Made by a program: the position numbers and the translations under genes. Shown here piece after piece: positions 36,401 to 49,274 of a DNA stretch of 64,000 nucleotides. The notes under the pieces were generated by a model. The model was not told the origin of the DNA, ran no database searches, and worked only from the letters and a program-made list of their open reading frames with translations. Within the stretch, counting starts at the first letter, position 1. Every line of letters starts with the position of its first letter. Source of the DNA: Asterella californica (Eukaryota; Streptophyta; Marchantiopsida; Marchantiales; Aytoniaceae); NCBI GenBank assembly GCA_036924285.1, contig JAYKYS010000014.1, positions 1,736,001 through 1,800,000 on the forward strand. Direction: 5' to 3'.

Positions 36401-37629
36401 TAGTAAGAGAATAAGAAGGAAGGAAGGAAAGGAAGGAAGAAACCAGTGAAGCAGGCTTAAGTGGCAAGGGAACGATCACAAAGTAAGCGCACGGTGACAA
36501 AACAAGATCCGTATTTTCGTTGTTATATCCACTCATGCTCAAATTCGAACTTGTCAAAGATAAACAAGTTCCCTAAACCATTGTTAGAGACCACACACCA
36601 GTCACCAAAAAAATCGCTTACATTCCACGCTTTCAACATCGAACTACCCTCATAAGTCAGTATTTAGTCACAAACCCAGGCATATTTGACTATCTCGCTT
36701 TCATATACTCATAGATGCGTGAGGCCATTCACTGACCTATTTTGCCAGAAATAACACAAGAAGAGTTAATCACACATGGGACTAATGCCTCCTGATGTTG
36801 CAACAACAACTGACCAGCTTCACGAATGTTCAGGGAGTGATAAGAATTTTTGTGTGATATAACCCTTTCAAAGACAAGTTCCCTAATTAAAGCGCTAAAC
36901 AGAGGGGAACGCCTGCCTAATGGTGCTTGCAATAAGTGCGTTGTACTGGAACTAACGGGAAACAGAAAACTAAAGTAAAACAAGTTCAGGGTGCTATAGG
37001 ACTTCTCAGCTGACTTAGATGGACACCTAAGGACATCAGGATACCTAACTACTTACACCGGATAGTCCACCATGTACGCGTTTCATACTGAGGAAAGCCC
37101 GATATCGGTTAGGAGATCAAGTGACAGGGACCGAAGTAGATATAAAACATCTAAACTGGTTGTGACTAAAGCTCTTTAAGGATATAAGATACCTCGCCGT
37201 GCAGATCTGCAGTTAGCCGCCTAAGTCCATCAAAGGCTGCCTGCCTACAAAACGAGCAACACGGCAAACAAAAGAATTAGTTTCGGCGACACTCGTTTCG
37301 CCTTGAGCTTCTTAACGTAAATAACTTGCACATCCCGGTTCCGGAAACAAAAGTTTCTTAAGAGACAAAACTATCACTGTCACTCATTCCAACCTCAAGT
37401 AACGAGCAGACTAGGAACCCTCTCACTACTTGGAACTTCTCTTTCCGCGCCATTCTTCCACATCCTCCAGAAAAAGAAATAGGATTCAGCAGGTAGGAAC
37501 TAAATTCAACAGGAGAAATGGCTACAGAATGAGAGACTTACCCTGTTAATCCCTGTGACTCAGAGAATGCTGACAGGGCAGCGAGACGTGCCTTGATACG
37601 ACCGAGCGAATCATCTGCCGCAGCAATGT
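33489..37629 (-). CDS. DCN1-like protein (cullin neddylation, AAR3-type), 5' end unresolved
   Basis: E3 co-factor that promotes NEDD8 transfer to cullins through a potentiating-neddylation (PONY/DUF298) domain. Exons: 37542-37629 (5' limit provisional), 37193-37244, 36101-36179, 35825-35907, 35440-35527, 34155-34580, 33489-33952. Phases close over 425 visible residues plus the stop. Family signatures in order: LMDTRQFSLFYRFVFFMCR, AAWRLSLTGRFRLLDQWC, ISEDTWRQVLEFSRSVHEDL and EGAWPVLVDEFVDNMY. The long tail after the domain has a Cys cluster (CRKASCPSC) and a nuclear-signal-like GSKRRRKDPRDE, a longer tail than in minimal DCN1 but of the kind seen in plant AAR3. The junction between exons 35825-35907 and 35440-35527 gives CAFVL-RHSISEDTW, about four residues shorter than the family, so a micro-exon may be missed. 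Exon 34155-34580 could instead be split at the donor after 34535. Start codon not found. Confidence 0.85.
34710..34860. repeat. tRNA-like/SINE-like hairpin inside a DCN1-like intron
   Basis: Perfect 14-bp arms (34761-34774 and 34816-34829, ACTATCAGCTGCAA) enclose 41 nt. Directly after the right arm is AGTTCAAACCC, a good Pol III B-box match, and GTGGCCGAGCGCAAGGCC upstream resembles a tRNA-Ser/Leu A-box. Acceptor stems do not pair, so it is not an intact tRNA gene. Confidence 0.4.
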
Positions 37630-37639
37630 CTGTGCATGT

Positions 37640-39090
37640 ACCGGAACCAAATAAGCCGGACGTGCGGAGATTTCATGTACGTTGTATGCTTACTACATTT
37701 AACATATTGTTGACCATGTTCAGCGGATCCTCCAGACATATGACCTGATTCTATCATCAATGACTGAAGTCCATACGAAGTGTGATAACCGAAACTTGAT
37801 TTCGCGCCAAATTTACGAACCAACGACACTAAGAAACCTGAACCAAAGAGGCATTGATTCCATTGAGCCTTGAAAAGAATAGAACCCTGTCCCGAAACAT
37901 GCAAGGACTTAGGCCAGTGAAAGTATATCAAACCATACAGCATCCGCCACAAGACTTCCACTAAATCAACGAAACGACGTCTACATCACGACGAAGGTGT
38001 CACAAAGAACTTGCAGTAAAAGGCCACCTGATGATCAAATGCTAAGCAGTCAAATTCACAAAATATATCGAGAAAGAATGGGTCATCTTCACATGAAGTT
38101 CAGATACAAAGACGAACCGACAATATGCATCTACCCCCTAGGCATGATTAGATTGTGTATGCCGTACCAGCGTATTCACAATACATATCCCACATCTGGG
38201 TATCTCCACCGCCTCGACCATTGGCAAATCTTGGAAACTGACTTGGCAAAGAAATTCCATTCCCCTGGCAAACTAGGGCCTGCCCCTTCATAGTCAAGTT
38301 CTGCGATCTCCTGTCCAAGTCTATCCTCGGGCATTTATGCACGCCGCTACCGAGGGTTTGGCACTCAAAAGCCGTGAGGTGGAACCAACGACCAAAAAGT
38401 GCCAACGTACTCAAAAGGATCAGATTCCCGTCATGTCCAAGTCCACACGACAAGAAAACACCGCAGAATTCCCCAACTACGGGTAATTCCCACTACTTGA
38501 ACTCACCAACAGACCCACTTCTTATTCTCGTCTCTGGTCAGAGACTAGCAAACCTTTGCAAACGACTGTGACCTTGAAACCCCTGATAATGTAACCACTC
38601 CTCAACCATCGGAAACAACCCCTAGATCAGATGGAGGGAAAATCCGCGAAAAGAAGTACAGCACTGAAGATTCCGAAGAACACGTTCGAAAGAGGAAGGA
38701 CACACGTCGCAGAAGAGAGACCACCACTGTAGAGCAGAGCCACTGGAGCTTGTCGCTATGTTAGTTTTCTCCAGAGGAAGTTTCTCGCTGAACTACCCGA
38801 GGAATTTGAATCGCGCAATCGTCGCTCTGCGAACTATGCTCTCTCTTCCTGCCCTGTCTTGGTTTTATTTACAAGGCGGGCAATCGCTACGCAACAGTGT
38901 GTTTCACCCGCTCCCTCCCTCCCTCGCCTTCTTTCGGTCCTGCTCGGAGAATGACACGGCCCTTGGCCCTTCTTCGATCCATATTGCTGTGACGTCTTTC
39001 GTACTCTTGGATTTCCCCTTCCTTTTTCTTTTCTTTTGCTACGCGGTTAGCATAGATACTAGTCGATTGTGAAAACCGGAAAGAAGGGGG
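37640..39090. other. Presumed 5' leader/promoter region of the DCN1-like gene
   Basis: Genic base composition continues to about 39.1 kb, where AT-rich repeat DNA starts. The missing N-terminal exon(s) and transcription start of the DCN1-like gene probably lie here, but no start codon with a phase-compatible donor could be chosen confidently. Confidence 0.4.
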
Positions 39091-39106
39091 TTTTGTCGCG
39101 TATTGT

Positions 39107-39150
39107 ATTCTGTCTTATTATCGTATAGTCAAATGATAATAAGACAGAAT
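39107..39150. repeat. Perfect 16-bp hairpin
   Basis: ATTCTGTCTTATTATC (39107-39122) pairs perfectly with 39135-39150 around a 12-nt loop. It marks the boundary between genic and AT-rich DNA upstream of the DCN1-like gene. Confidence 0.85.
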
Positions 39151-39576
39151 CCATCCGTTTGCTATTCATTGGTTCCTGTTTCTCCTATAGTCAAAAGTGT
39201 AGACGGATTGACTCGCGGAGTAATAGTCACAGAAGGGAGATTCACATCGCTTAGTGCGGTACGTCAAGTGGGCATCCGCTACTCATTACAAACAAACGAA
39301 ATTCCAGTCGAAATGAGAATCTTTCTGATTGTCCGTGAGTGAAATTTAGACGTAAATTCTCAAACGTACGTTTAGTTCTCTCAAATTGTTTTAGCAGCTC
39401 TGTATTGCTGAGTATTCTTGAGCAGACGTAATACGAGTTGTCTTACATACAAGAGCCGACAAGAGGTCTATACGTCAAATAACTCGACGAATTATTATTC
39501 ATTTCTTTTGATAGAGGTTTCCATTTAATGACTCGTCAAATACAATTCAAGCGATGTGAATGAGACCAGAGAATAA

Positions 39577-40160
39577 GAGTCAGCTCCGGTTCAGCTCCGG
39601 TTCAGTCTCGAACAGGATCGTACAAATCCGAACAGTATTTGACGGTTCGGTTCAAGCCGATGTTGGTTCAAAAATGGTCCAGTTCAAACTTTGATAAAAT
39701 AATTCAGATTTAAAATGGTTTGGTTTTTAACATGAATGATTTTTAACTAGTACGGTTCATCCAAAAAATGATCTTTAAGCAGTTCGGTTTCATATTTCCA
39801 AAATTCTGGTAACAATAAATTTCTTTGACTCATAATAAACATGAATAATTAATTTTGGATAGTAAGTTGTATACTCTAGTATCAAGTTAATTATATTATA
39901 ATCACATAAAATTTGAAAATTTATTAAAAAACCCATTTCTAGTACAATTCAAGACTTTTTTAAACAGTTGGTTCGGTTCAGACTTTAGAAAACTGTTCGG
40001 TTCAAAAATACTTCACTTCGTAGATTTTTTAGAGCAATTTGGTTCTAAAACGGTTTAGTTCCAGATTTTAAAAACAGACTAATCTCAATTCATTTCGGTT
40101 CCATGTAAAACAGTTTGGTTTGAAACAGTACCGAACCAGACCTACTGCTACAAGAGAGTC
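39577..40160. repeat. Degenerate GGTTC/CGGTTCA-rich repeat tract
   Basis: GGTTC, CGGTTCA, AGTTCGGTT and related phrases recur irregularly over about 0.6 kb, starting with GCTCCGGTTCA twice in tandem. No protein frame. Such tracts occur in decayed plant repeats; the family is not identified. Confidence 0.6.
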
Positions 40161-40299
40161 GCTATGGAACCCGGAACGAAAACATGAAAAAAGAAAGAAA
40201 GAGGAGTTTATATTCCGAGAAATCGCTGACAAATGGCTTCGTATTTCCATTGCAAGAGTAGTTCCTTGTTGTTTGTTGTCTACCTGTTGTAACTACACT

Positions 40300-43200
40300 C
40301 ATGTATTGCAGTAATAATCGGTATATACTGAAATCAATTTAGGATTATATATAACCAAAATGAGATATGTTAGTTTAAAGATATATTAGTGTATATCTTT
40401 ATCTCTATTATATTAAATTCAGTAACAAATAAGATATATTGTAGATAATAGTGACGTTGTTCTAATTTTAAGGAAAATAGTTATAAGTTAGGATGTAACC
40501 GATTATTATAGTTGTAAAATAAACCTTTATGTATTAAAAATATATCTGGTTAAATATATATTTTAATGCAAGAAAATATTTCATAATTACCATATAAAAT
40601 GGAATGTTTATTAATGAGTATTTTATAATCTGTATATTATTTACAATATTTAAATGTATATGGTAATACCCATGGAAAGATATAGTGAAATTTATCTGAA
40701 AATCTAGAAAAGATTATATTGAAAATAAGTAAATATATATATATTTATGTAGCTCACAATTACAAAGTCTCTCTACAACTAAAGAATAAGCACGTTTTTG
40801 ATTATTGACATCCCTTCAAATTATACAAATCAATAAAGTAAAAATGACGAGTTACAAAATAATGTTTGGTACTATCATAACAAGTAGCTCCACTTGCAAT
40901 GGAACTGCAGAGCTATGCTTTAGAGTTCTTTTCATTTTTATTAATTTTTTTTTCTGATTTTCATAATGACTCTATCATTCCATTTTCGTTGTTTCTTTTC
41001 TCTTTCCGGCTTTCATCACTAGTCCATCTTTCCGTTTTGCTACAAGAAAAGGATTCTTCATTTCCTTTCCGGGTTTCACAATCTACTTATAGTTATTCTA
41101 CAGAATAGAAAAAACCATTATATGGCAAATGATATCAAATAAATAACTGATTGAATGCGCTCAATGATCATCCTCGTTGCAATTGAGTTGTTACATGAGT
41201 CCAAAATATTAACTCTTTTGGTACAAAATGGGTAATGAATTTCATTGTTTACACTCCAGTTATCTCAAACGTAACATGCTCTTGAAAGATGTATTCTCTT
41301 AATGTGAATCATTTCATGAACTTCATTGACAACAATCAATTGTACAAGTCCCTCCATAAAACTCCAAGGGTTGTACCTTGTTGGTTGAAATGTTCATGTG
41401 CTTCAAATTAACTATTATAACCCTTGGATCTTCAATGATACATGAACTTCATGAAAAACATCTATATTTGCAAAAAAGACCTACAAATTTCATAATAATT
41501 TGAAATTATTCAACACAATAATTTACAAATAGTCAAACTTCTTCTTTGTTTTAAAGCATTTGCGCTTTCAGATAGTCCTTTTGTGAGTGAGACATTATCG
41601 TACCTTGTCAACTTCCTCTTCTTACCTCTCTTGGCAGAAAAATCTATTTTTATATTGATCATACAATATAGGAAGTTTCACTTCTTATACATCTGAACAA
41701 CAAAACCGACTGTGCAAAATGTTTTGCATTACATGAATATATTATCTTAATTAAAAACATAATTCATGTATTCAATGGTTACTAATCTCTTAGTATAAGA
41801 TTAATTTTATTATTATAAGAATTTCAATATTTAATCAAAATAATTTATCTGATTTTCAGACTTTAATAACTCTTATTATAGTTTATATTTGCCAGATTTC
41901 TGTGTTATTCTTCATACAAATAATCTTAATAATATTCATTTTTTGAAATATTTTATCTTTATTTTCTAGGCTTTTTAAGTTAAATTATGTAACAGATTTA
42001 TGTCATACAAATCAGGGCGTATTAACTTTAAGTTAATATTTATCTATAAAATTTAAAATTCTAAATATTTCTTATGATAATCCTAAACTACCTTTAGATT
42101 TTGTTGTGACATACATGTACTCCATGGGTATATTTTTCTCAGTTTTCATGGTAAGGACTGTGACAATTACCAAAATTCCATTAAATTACACATGGTTCTA
42201 AAACTCATCTTCAAATTATAATATGAGATTGGGAATGAATATGTTTAGCTCAATCTCTTGTAACCTCCAACTTAGAGTTTGTCTTTAACAAATATTTTTT
42301 CTTGAATTTTTTAAAATCTTAACAATATGTGATCTTCTTTTTTCACCAAAAACTAATATCACCCAGTCTCGTATAACATCAACATGGTTGGTTCATAATG
42401 TTTTAAGTGATCTATTTTAATAATAATTGTAAAATATGATCTAAAATCAATAAAAGGACCATCCACTAGTTTCTTGCTTGTTATCTTATCTGGTACGGTA
42501 ATATATCATGCCGTAGTTTCATAAAAAGCTTTGAAATAAGTACAAGTATATAAGATATAGTTTTACTATCAAATGTGTTCTGATCACATATTACTTTATG
42601 AAATGTAAATACATTTCCTAATGTTTGACATCAAGTGAAATGGATCTCAATAGAACGTTGGAGATTAAGCGAGATGAAGAGAGTTATATGGACTGACTTT
42701 CAGAACATATAGCCTCTCAATCAAGATGTCTTGATAGGATCTTGATATTCTTGTGAATAAATAAATATTTTAGTTCTTCAGACCAGAAACAACTTGAGTA
42801 TTTACTGAATAAGTACATTTGTAATCAAAATATCTCTCATGTCATCATCATAGAGAGGTCTTTGACAAAATGATAATAAAGATTTGTCGATCAATCTAAT
42901 GCATATCAGAAAAACCTTATTTGCAAAAGTAGCTGAAATCTTGCATGTTATTGTTGAGTAAGTCATTTCACTTGATTGTGCAGCTGAACTTCTAAAGCCA
43001 TGAACTCGTTTTGTATATTCCACCATAGATCTGTGGGAGATTCTTCACAAAATAAAGATCTATTCAAGCAAGCTTCGTTGCCTTTATTTCTTAACCTATC
43101 TAAGACCATTGCAAATACAGAGAAACAACGCTTGTTTTAGTTGTGAATGGTTGTGAACATGGTGTCGAGTTTTCATAAGAAAGACGGAACCTCAGGTTTA

Positions 43201-45600
43201 TCATTCTCCGAATAGTAAAGAATCACCTACGGTGTAATAGAGGCAATAAAATAATGAATTCAAGTAATGTTAATTAACATTTATAATTTATGATATATAG
43301 GATATTAAAACTTTTACATATTACATTTATTGAAGATAATAAAAATCATGTCGAGATTAAAATAATGAAAGGTATTTAAAGTTCTAAAATTAGTTATATA
43401 TATAATAAAGGGATGTGTAAAGGACTCGAGAGCATGGATGCACTAAATTAATGTACTTTTTGCAGAAAACCTAACGTCTGAGTTTGAAATCACATCATTA
43501 TTCCCGCTATGTGTACTCGTGCAAAAGATGACTATAGTGTGAAGAGCAAAAGAAGATCGCATCGTGTCGACTAGATAAGTAGACTGCATAAGAGTATCGC
43601 AACGTGAAGAACGAGAGTACTTTTCGAACTCAGATAGCGAGAGTTCAAACCTAAGCCGTGTCATGTTTCTCGACTTTTGTAAGGTCGGTTGATTTCCATC
43701 TTAGATGTTTACTTTCCACCCTAACGTGTAGTATCGGCTTCATCAGAGCATTATCCTTACAGAAGGAGAAGTTGTTTCCAGAACACGAGAAACTGAAACT
43801 GAGATAGAGTACTTTCGCGAGCGAAGGATGGCAATAGTATCGTTCAAACATAGAGAAGTGTGCTCAATATTTCTCGAGAGTTAAGCCAGTTCCTTGTTAT
43901 TTGGATGTACACCTTCTCTTGAAAGACCTCCAGCACTATCGATGCGCTTTCGAACCAACGCGCATTTCATTTCAAATTTTCAAATAGGAATAGGAAAGAC
44001 AAGCTTATTCAACATTGGTGAGTAATTTCTCGTTATTCAAGTTTAGACTTTCTCCCCTAGAGACTCTCCAAGCACACTATCAATGCTCCAAGCACGTTTG
44101 ATGTGACTCTCCAAGCAACATCGGTGAGAAGTCTACGAGGTTAGATGTAGTTTTCTCTGTCACAAATTTGCATTGAAGCGTGTAGTTGCCTTAATCCTAA
44201 CTAAGATCTTCACACGATGGCGATGCTAGGTTCATTTGGATCAATAGAAAAGCTTCTGGTAGAATGAAAATCTGGATCTGTCAGCCACAAAGAGCTCTTT
44301 GATCATATGGTAGTGTGGGATTGGTTCGTGCACAAGAGTCCCGTACTATCAAGACACTAAGAAGATTTATCGACATTTTGGCAAGTTTGGATCCTCTGAG
44401 GAGACAAGATGCATCTACACTTCACGATTTCGGTTTTTCCTTTTGGTTGAATCTATCATTGTAATAAGTATGTGTTGATTCACTTTGAATTTGAACATAT
44501 TGATTGATTAGATCAATTAATGATGACAGTAAAGTTTATTCTAAAGTGCTATAATCATGAATAACACATATGATTTGTCAAATCCACATGCCACACAAAC
44601 TGCGCTAAAATCTTAATGTTTGTTTTTGATACCCCTAGTAGTGCCACCATCAAGGAAGTTGGATACATGGATCGAATTTAGTAAATCAGAACATACAGAC
44701 AAATATGTTGTAGTCTCAAAGGGGATAGATTTAGCCAGAATCCGAAAGGGCTACACTTATATTGTATGAGGACGTATCGATCTTTTATCTTTTATGAATC
44801 TTTTCCAGAAATGACTGAAATTCATGGACAGACTGAAATTCATGAGTTCAGGCGCACGACTTTACACTGGACTGCGTCAGAATGTAAAGGCTAAAACATT
44901 GCATAGGCGTAACTACATACCGGTCTGTTTGACCGCAACTAACCGGTAAACAGTAGACGCATCACGCTCGGAAACGGTCATGAGTTTGACGTGGTTGCAC
45001 TTTCAGAGTAGTAAGTAGTAAACTCAACAAATCTGAAGCACCTATTTAGAAAAGAATTTATACTCGACACTTCCGAAAATACTACAGAATAATATCTGTG
45101 TAGGAAACGTCTACAGGTTGTTCCTCAGTTGAACTGCCATACTCCAGGACGAATCATATACATAAAAACATAATAAATAATAAGAATCCAACACCACACA
45201 GCTGCTTCTCGTGAAAACCGTCCCGAAATAAGTCCAAGCTTACGACTCAACCAGAAACGATCAGAAACTGCAGTTTTTTGATGTAACAATCATGTTTTAT
45301 TACAGTGAGCACAGTAAGCACCCAGATGGAGTTTTTCGTGTAGAAAGTTGACAATACTTCTCCATATGTATGGTGGTTCTTGATCATGAGAATCATCATA
45401 AACACTCTCTTATCAAGAGACGAACTGTATCGATGCACGATGCAAGTTTAGTGTCTGAGTGTACTACTGCTGAATATCCAAGTGTCGAAATCCCTCACCC
45501 TCTGCCAAAGGTGGCGATCGCCTCTTCTTATACGATAATTTACAACTAGACGCTAGACGCTAATGTCTCTCTCTGACCTGTCCTGATAGAAACAACGGCT
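40300..45600. other. AT-rich gene-free region
   Basis: About 5.3 kb. 40.3-43.45 kb is very AT-rich with only short frames. 43.45-45.6 kb is less AT-rich but equally without recognisable genes. A tRNA-like B-box (AGTTCAAACCT) lies near 43.645 kb. Likely eroded transposon sequence. Confidence 0.6.
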
Positions 45601-45682
45601 TGGAGAAAAAGAAAATTCTTATGGAAGGAAAGACACGGTCAAAAACTAAAATTTGTTTGTCTATACAAGTGAGAGAACTTGA

Positions 45683-47101
45683 TTACAATTTCAGGGGTTT
45701 CGCTACATTAGGAAGCAACTGAAACTTACCAACTAGTTTCCCATAGAACGGCTGACTGACTAGAGGAGGATATGGAGGTGTTGGTCCCAACTGTGAAAAG
45801 CGTGGTTTGTTAGATGGCTGGCTTGATGCCGTGAGTTCTGCCAGGCACTTCTTAGATACATCTTTCCAGCTCCCACCGAAAGTTTGTAAAGCATCTGCTA
45901 CAGCAACAAATCTGTTAACATTAGCTACGAATCCACCATCAACGCTCGCACTAAAAGGAATCCGAGAAAATGTCCATGGTAAAGCAAAAAGCTTTCTGCG
46001 GACCATACCTGAAGGACCTTGTGTAGTTGACTGTTCAGTCCTTGTATACAGCAACCTTCGCAAGCGCCAAGTATTATAGACGGTTTCTCTTTCCATCTTC
46101 TCTCGTATATGATTTCTTCTTCGACTCGCACTTCTAACTCGTCTGGTAACATTGTTGGTCAGTATCCGGGGTATCAACTGAGCTCCGGAAGCTATACTCA
46201 GTAATCCAGGATCCATTTTGTGAATCTCTTTAAGTTCTGAATTCTTGGCTCTTTCAGTTACCCTCTGCCTGAAAGTTGAGACCATAGGAGCATTTAGTGT
46301 ATGCTTGGCTTTGCGTGCCATTCTCATCCTGTATCTTCCCCCTGCTGAGTCCCGAAGCTTTCCATCTGCGTGATCTAGGTCAGAAATTCTTCCAGTATCG
46401 TGTAGTCGCAGCGTATCATCGGCGTTAGAAACACGCATTTTGGTTGAGAACTGTCCACGGATTGAAGACGAACTTGGAGGACTTGATGCCGAGGAACCTG
46501 GAGCGACTCTCTCGGGACTTTTAGATCCAACTTCATAGCCTTCTATTTTACTGTCCTCGTAGCCCTGTAGGGCAAGCTCCTCAACTGCGTCAGTCAACCA
46601 CACTGGCACATTGCCAGGCTTATAGAGTAATGACGACATATCCTGGGTAGGACTGTAGGAGTTAAACCTGCTTTTACTACCAGGATACTTGCCCAAACAA
46701 AGGTGGATTTGAAAAGGCGGATTCACTGATTCTCTCTGCTTCACCGTCTTGACCGCTGCTGTGGCTCGCCCCAGCATAAACCCATTGAGACCGAAAAGTG
46801 GCATCACACCGACCCTGTTTAAGATTTGACAGCGATGTGGCACAGAGAACCAAATCAGCTATGCTGCATACAGAAGGTAAGACCCAGCGAGACACCACAT
46901 GTGCACGTCCGCACTTGAACTTGGAATAGCCCTTAACCCCTTGAACATCCAGGGGTTAAGAGCTGAGAAAAGAGGAATGAACCTACCCTTCACAAAACCA
47001 GCAGGGTTCATTCCCCATTGGTAGGCTGTTCCAGTGCCATATCCTTCGAGGTCTGAACAACCCCGAACCCCTGCACCTGGGACAATTACGTCGTTCTCCA
47101 T
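45683..47101 (-). CDS. Unrecognised 416-residue protein
   Basis: Two coding exons, 46983-47101 and 45683-46814, join in phase (AG|G) across a GT-AG intron and give 416 residues. The start GGGGATGGAGAACG has good context and yields MENDVIVPGAGVRGCSDLEG. Exon 2 is open for 1132 nt, far beyond chance. A Ser/Pro-rich stretch (about 125-145) is followed by strongly basic segments (RYRMRMARKAKHT, RRVRSASRRRNHIREKMER) and a C-terminal part with FVANVNRFVAVADALQTFGG. No signal peptide or clear membrane segment; basic runs would suit RNA binding or an organelle/nuclear location. A strong donor (TTG|GTAAGTTTC) near 45.73 kb leaves open an alternative 3' end. I do not recognise the family. Confidence 0.65.
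46932..46960. repeat. 10-bp hairpin in an intron
   Basis: CTTAACCCCT (46932-46941) pairs with AGGGGTTAAG (46951-46960) inside the intron of the 416-residue gene. Confidence 0.7.
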
Positions 47102-47109
47102 CCCCTTTC

Positions 47110-48640
47110 GCGAAAGAACTTGTTACATCCCTGACAAAGTTGAGTCCCCTCTCTAACTGCATGGAAACATCACCTAATTTCAAAGATTGTTGTTGGATCT
47201 TCCTCAATGATCGAATACCGTGAGATAAATTCTTAACATATGGAAGATATTAACAGAATAAATCTTCATGCTTTGTTTTCCAGAATTTGTCAAAGTCCCA
47301 ATCGTTAAACAGAGAAGAGCCCTGAATTCAAAACCAAATCCAAGTCTTACCAGGTCCTTCATTTATTGCAGTTGTTTTATGGTCCCCGTCAGATCATGGC
47401 AAGTCCGTCGCGGACAGATGCAGCTCAAGAGAACAACCAGCTGAATGGTACTCGGAATGGCAATCTCTGCCCCCGTGAAACAAGAAGCGACTTGAAATGT
47501 CCATTACGGGCAGATTAGAGGTTCCTGCATGCATTAACAAACATCGAGTGCTCGCCCCTCAGTTTAATCTGAAACTTTCCCCTTCAAGAGTAACGACTCT
47601 CAGCTGAATCAGATGTTCCACCAAACCTAGCACGAAGCTCGCCGTTTCCTCAAGATCAGACATCTGTGCAACGACAAGTTGCAGCAATTACTCAACCAAG
47701 CGAAAAAACAAGTCCTCTTCCCCTGGTAAAATATCTCCGAGTATAGACTCGGAGATATTCACATTCACATCAAACGAGCTACACGAGCGGTATCTCCAAT
47801 AACTATCACAGCACTTTCCCTTCAATCCCATCTTTCAGCAATTCATGCTCTTTCTACAACATAATACATCAGCCCTCAAAGGACATCCAGCTCCAAAGAA
47901 TTTCGACACCGTCCTCAACCATCAACAGCTCGGAATTGTAGAAAATAAACCAACAAAACTAAACCATCACAATACTTTCACGGACGCACAATTCACAAAA
48001 ACTCCCAATCGCACCAATCTATACACCCAAGAATCTTCATCACAATACCCTCAGCTCGCCAGAGCGCAGACCAACAGATCGCACGTTCCATTCTCACGAC
48101 ATTCTTACACCTCCAGGTTCCATCGATTTGAGAGGACCCACCTCCACGTTTCTGATTCGATACCAAAAACACTGCGTGGCATGCGCCTGTCTTATAATCT
48201 ATCCATGTACAGTATCCCGATTAGGTCGCAGGACGTCTCTTTTCCCTTCCCATACTCTCGACATTAACTCGTGGGTTCGTACTCTTGTCTAGTGGCCAAT
48301 CCAAAGCCATTTCTTCGGCCGCTCCCGCCTCTTGTCTGCTTTATAGGGATCTCTCAGAGGACGGACTTTTGAATTCTGTCTGTGGATCGTGGACGGACAC
48401 CAGAAGAATACGGTACCTCCGTCCACTCGTACTGCACGGACAAGAACTTAATTCCAAGAGGTTCTAAACCATACTGCTACCACCCCTGCTACTGTATAAG
48501 TGGCGGGTGCGAACTTCCAGGCCCACGCGTCAGCTGTGCAAGTACTGTAGTCAGCACTTGGATGTGCTGTGCTTATACCGGTCACAAGATAATTATCCTG
48601 AAACCGCGACCATGGTCTCAAGATCTAATACTTACTTTTC
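47110..48640. other. Upstream region of the 416-residue gene
   Basis: About 1.5 kb of genic-composition DNA that probably holds the promoter and 5' leader of the minus-strand gene. It includes a perfect 13-bp hairpin. No other gene is supportable. Confidence 0.5.
47730..47759. repeat. Perfect 13-bp hairpin with 4-nt loop
   Basis: AATATCTCCGAGT (47730-47742) and ACTCGGAGATATT (47747-47759) around ATAG. It lies about 0.63 kb upstream of the 416-residue protein start codon. Confidence 0.85.
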
Positions 48641-48642
48641 TG

Positions 48643-49017
48643 GGGAAATTGGCTTGATCATACCCCCAGTAGGTTCCGTGAGCTTGATCATACCCCTCTT
48701 AACGATGTCTCGCTTGATCACACCTCTGACCGGCTATTTCCTGTAAAACCAGTCACTTTGTGATGTTATTCAGATTTGAAACTGTACATATTAAAGAAAT
48801 GAGAATATAGATAGTCTAACGCCGTCTTTAATGCCAAATATTTCGAATTACAGTGATATTCAGTCGAGGTTGAAAGTACTAAAATGATGAACCAAAAAAT
48901 AAAATGACTGGTTTGATTGTCAATAATCCGTCAAGGGTAGGATCAAGCAACCAAACGTTAAGAGGGGTATGATCAAGCTCACGAAACCTACTGGGGGTAT
49001 GATCAAGCCAATTTCCC
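48643..49017. mobile_element. Inverted-repeat MITE, Mutator-like, with perfect target duplication (copy 2)
   Basis: 375 bp from GGGAAATTGGCTTGATCATA to its complement. It is flanked on both sides by TACTTTTCTG (48633-48642 and 49018-49027), a perfect 10-bp target-site duplication. Each end holds three spaced copies of CTTGATCA(T/C)ACC(C/T)C in inverted arrangement. The interior matches copy 1, including TAAAACCAGTCACTTT and TTGAAAGTACTAAAATGATG. Target length and GGG ends suit a Mutator-type MITE. No open frame, so movement would depend on an autonomous element elsewhere. Confidence 0.93.
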
Positions 49018-49152
49018 TACTTTTCTGTAAACGAGTGTTTGTACAGTGATCAGTTCATGTCACACTCCCGGGCTGGTAGAGACCGAGAGACCCTGGTCTC
49101 GCTCTTCCCCAAGGAGTCACACCTGTTCTCTTAAGGTCTCGACCAGCAGGAT

Positions 49153-49174
49153 ATCTGGGTACCATTACCCAGAT
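49153..49174. repeat. 9-bp palindrome
   Basis: ATCTGGGTA and TACCCAGAT around CCAT, between the MITE and the duplicated segment. Confidence 0.6.
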
Positions 49175-49274
49175 CGTGTGCTCAATCTGGTCTGTGAATC
49201 ATCAAGACAGGGTGCATCTAGAGAGACCTGAAGCACAAAATTCGCCCGAGTCCTTTCCAGATACCACTAAGCTC

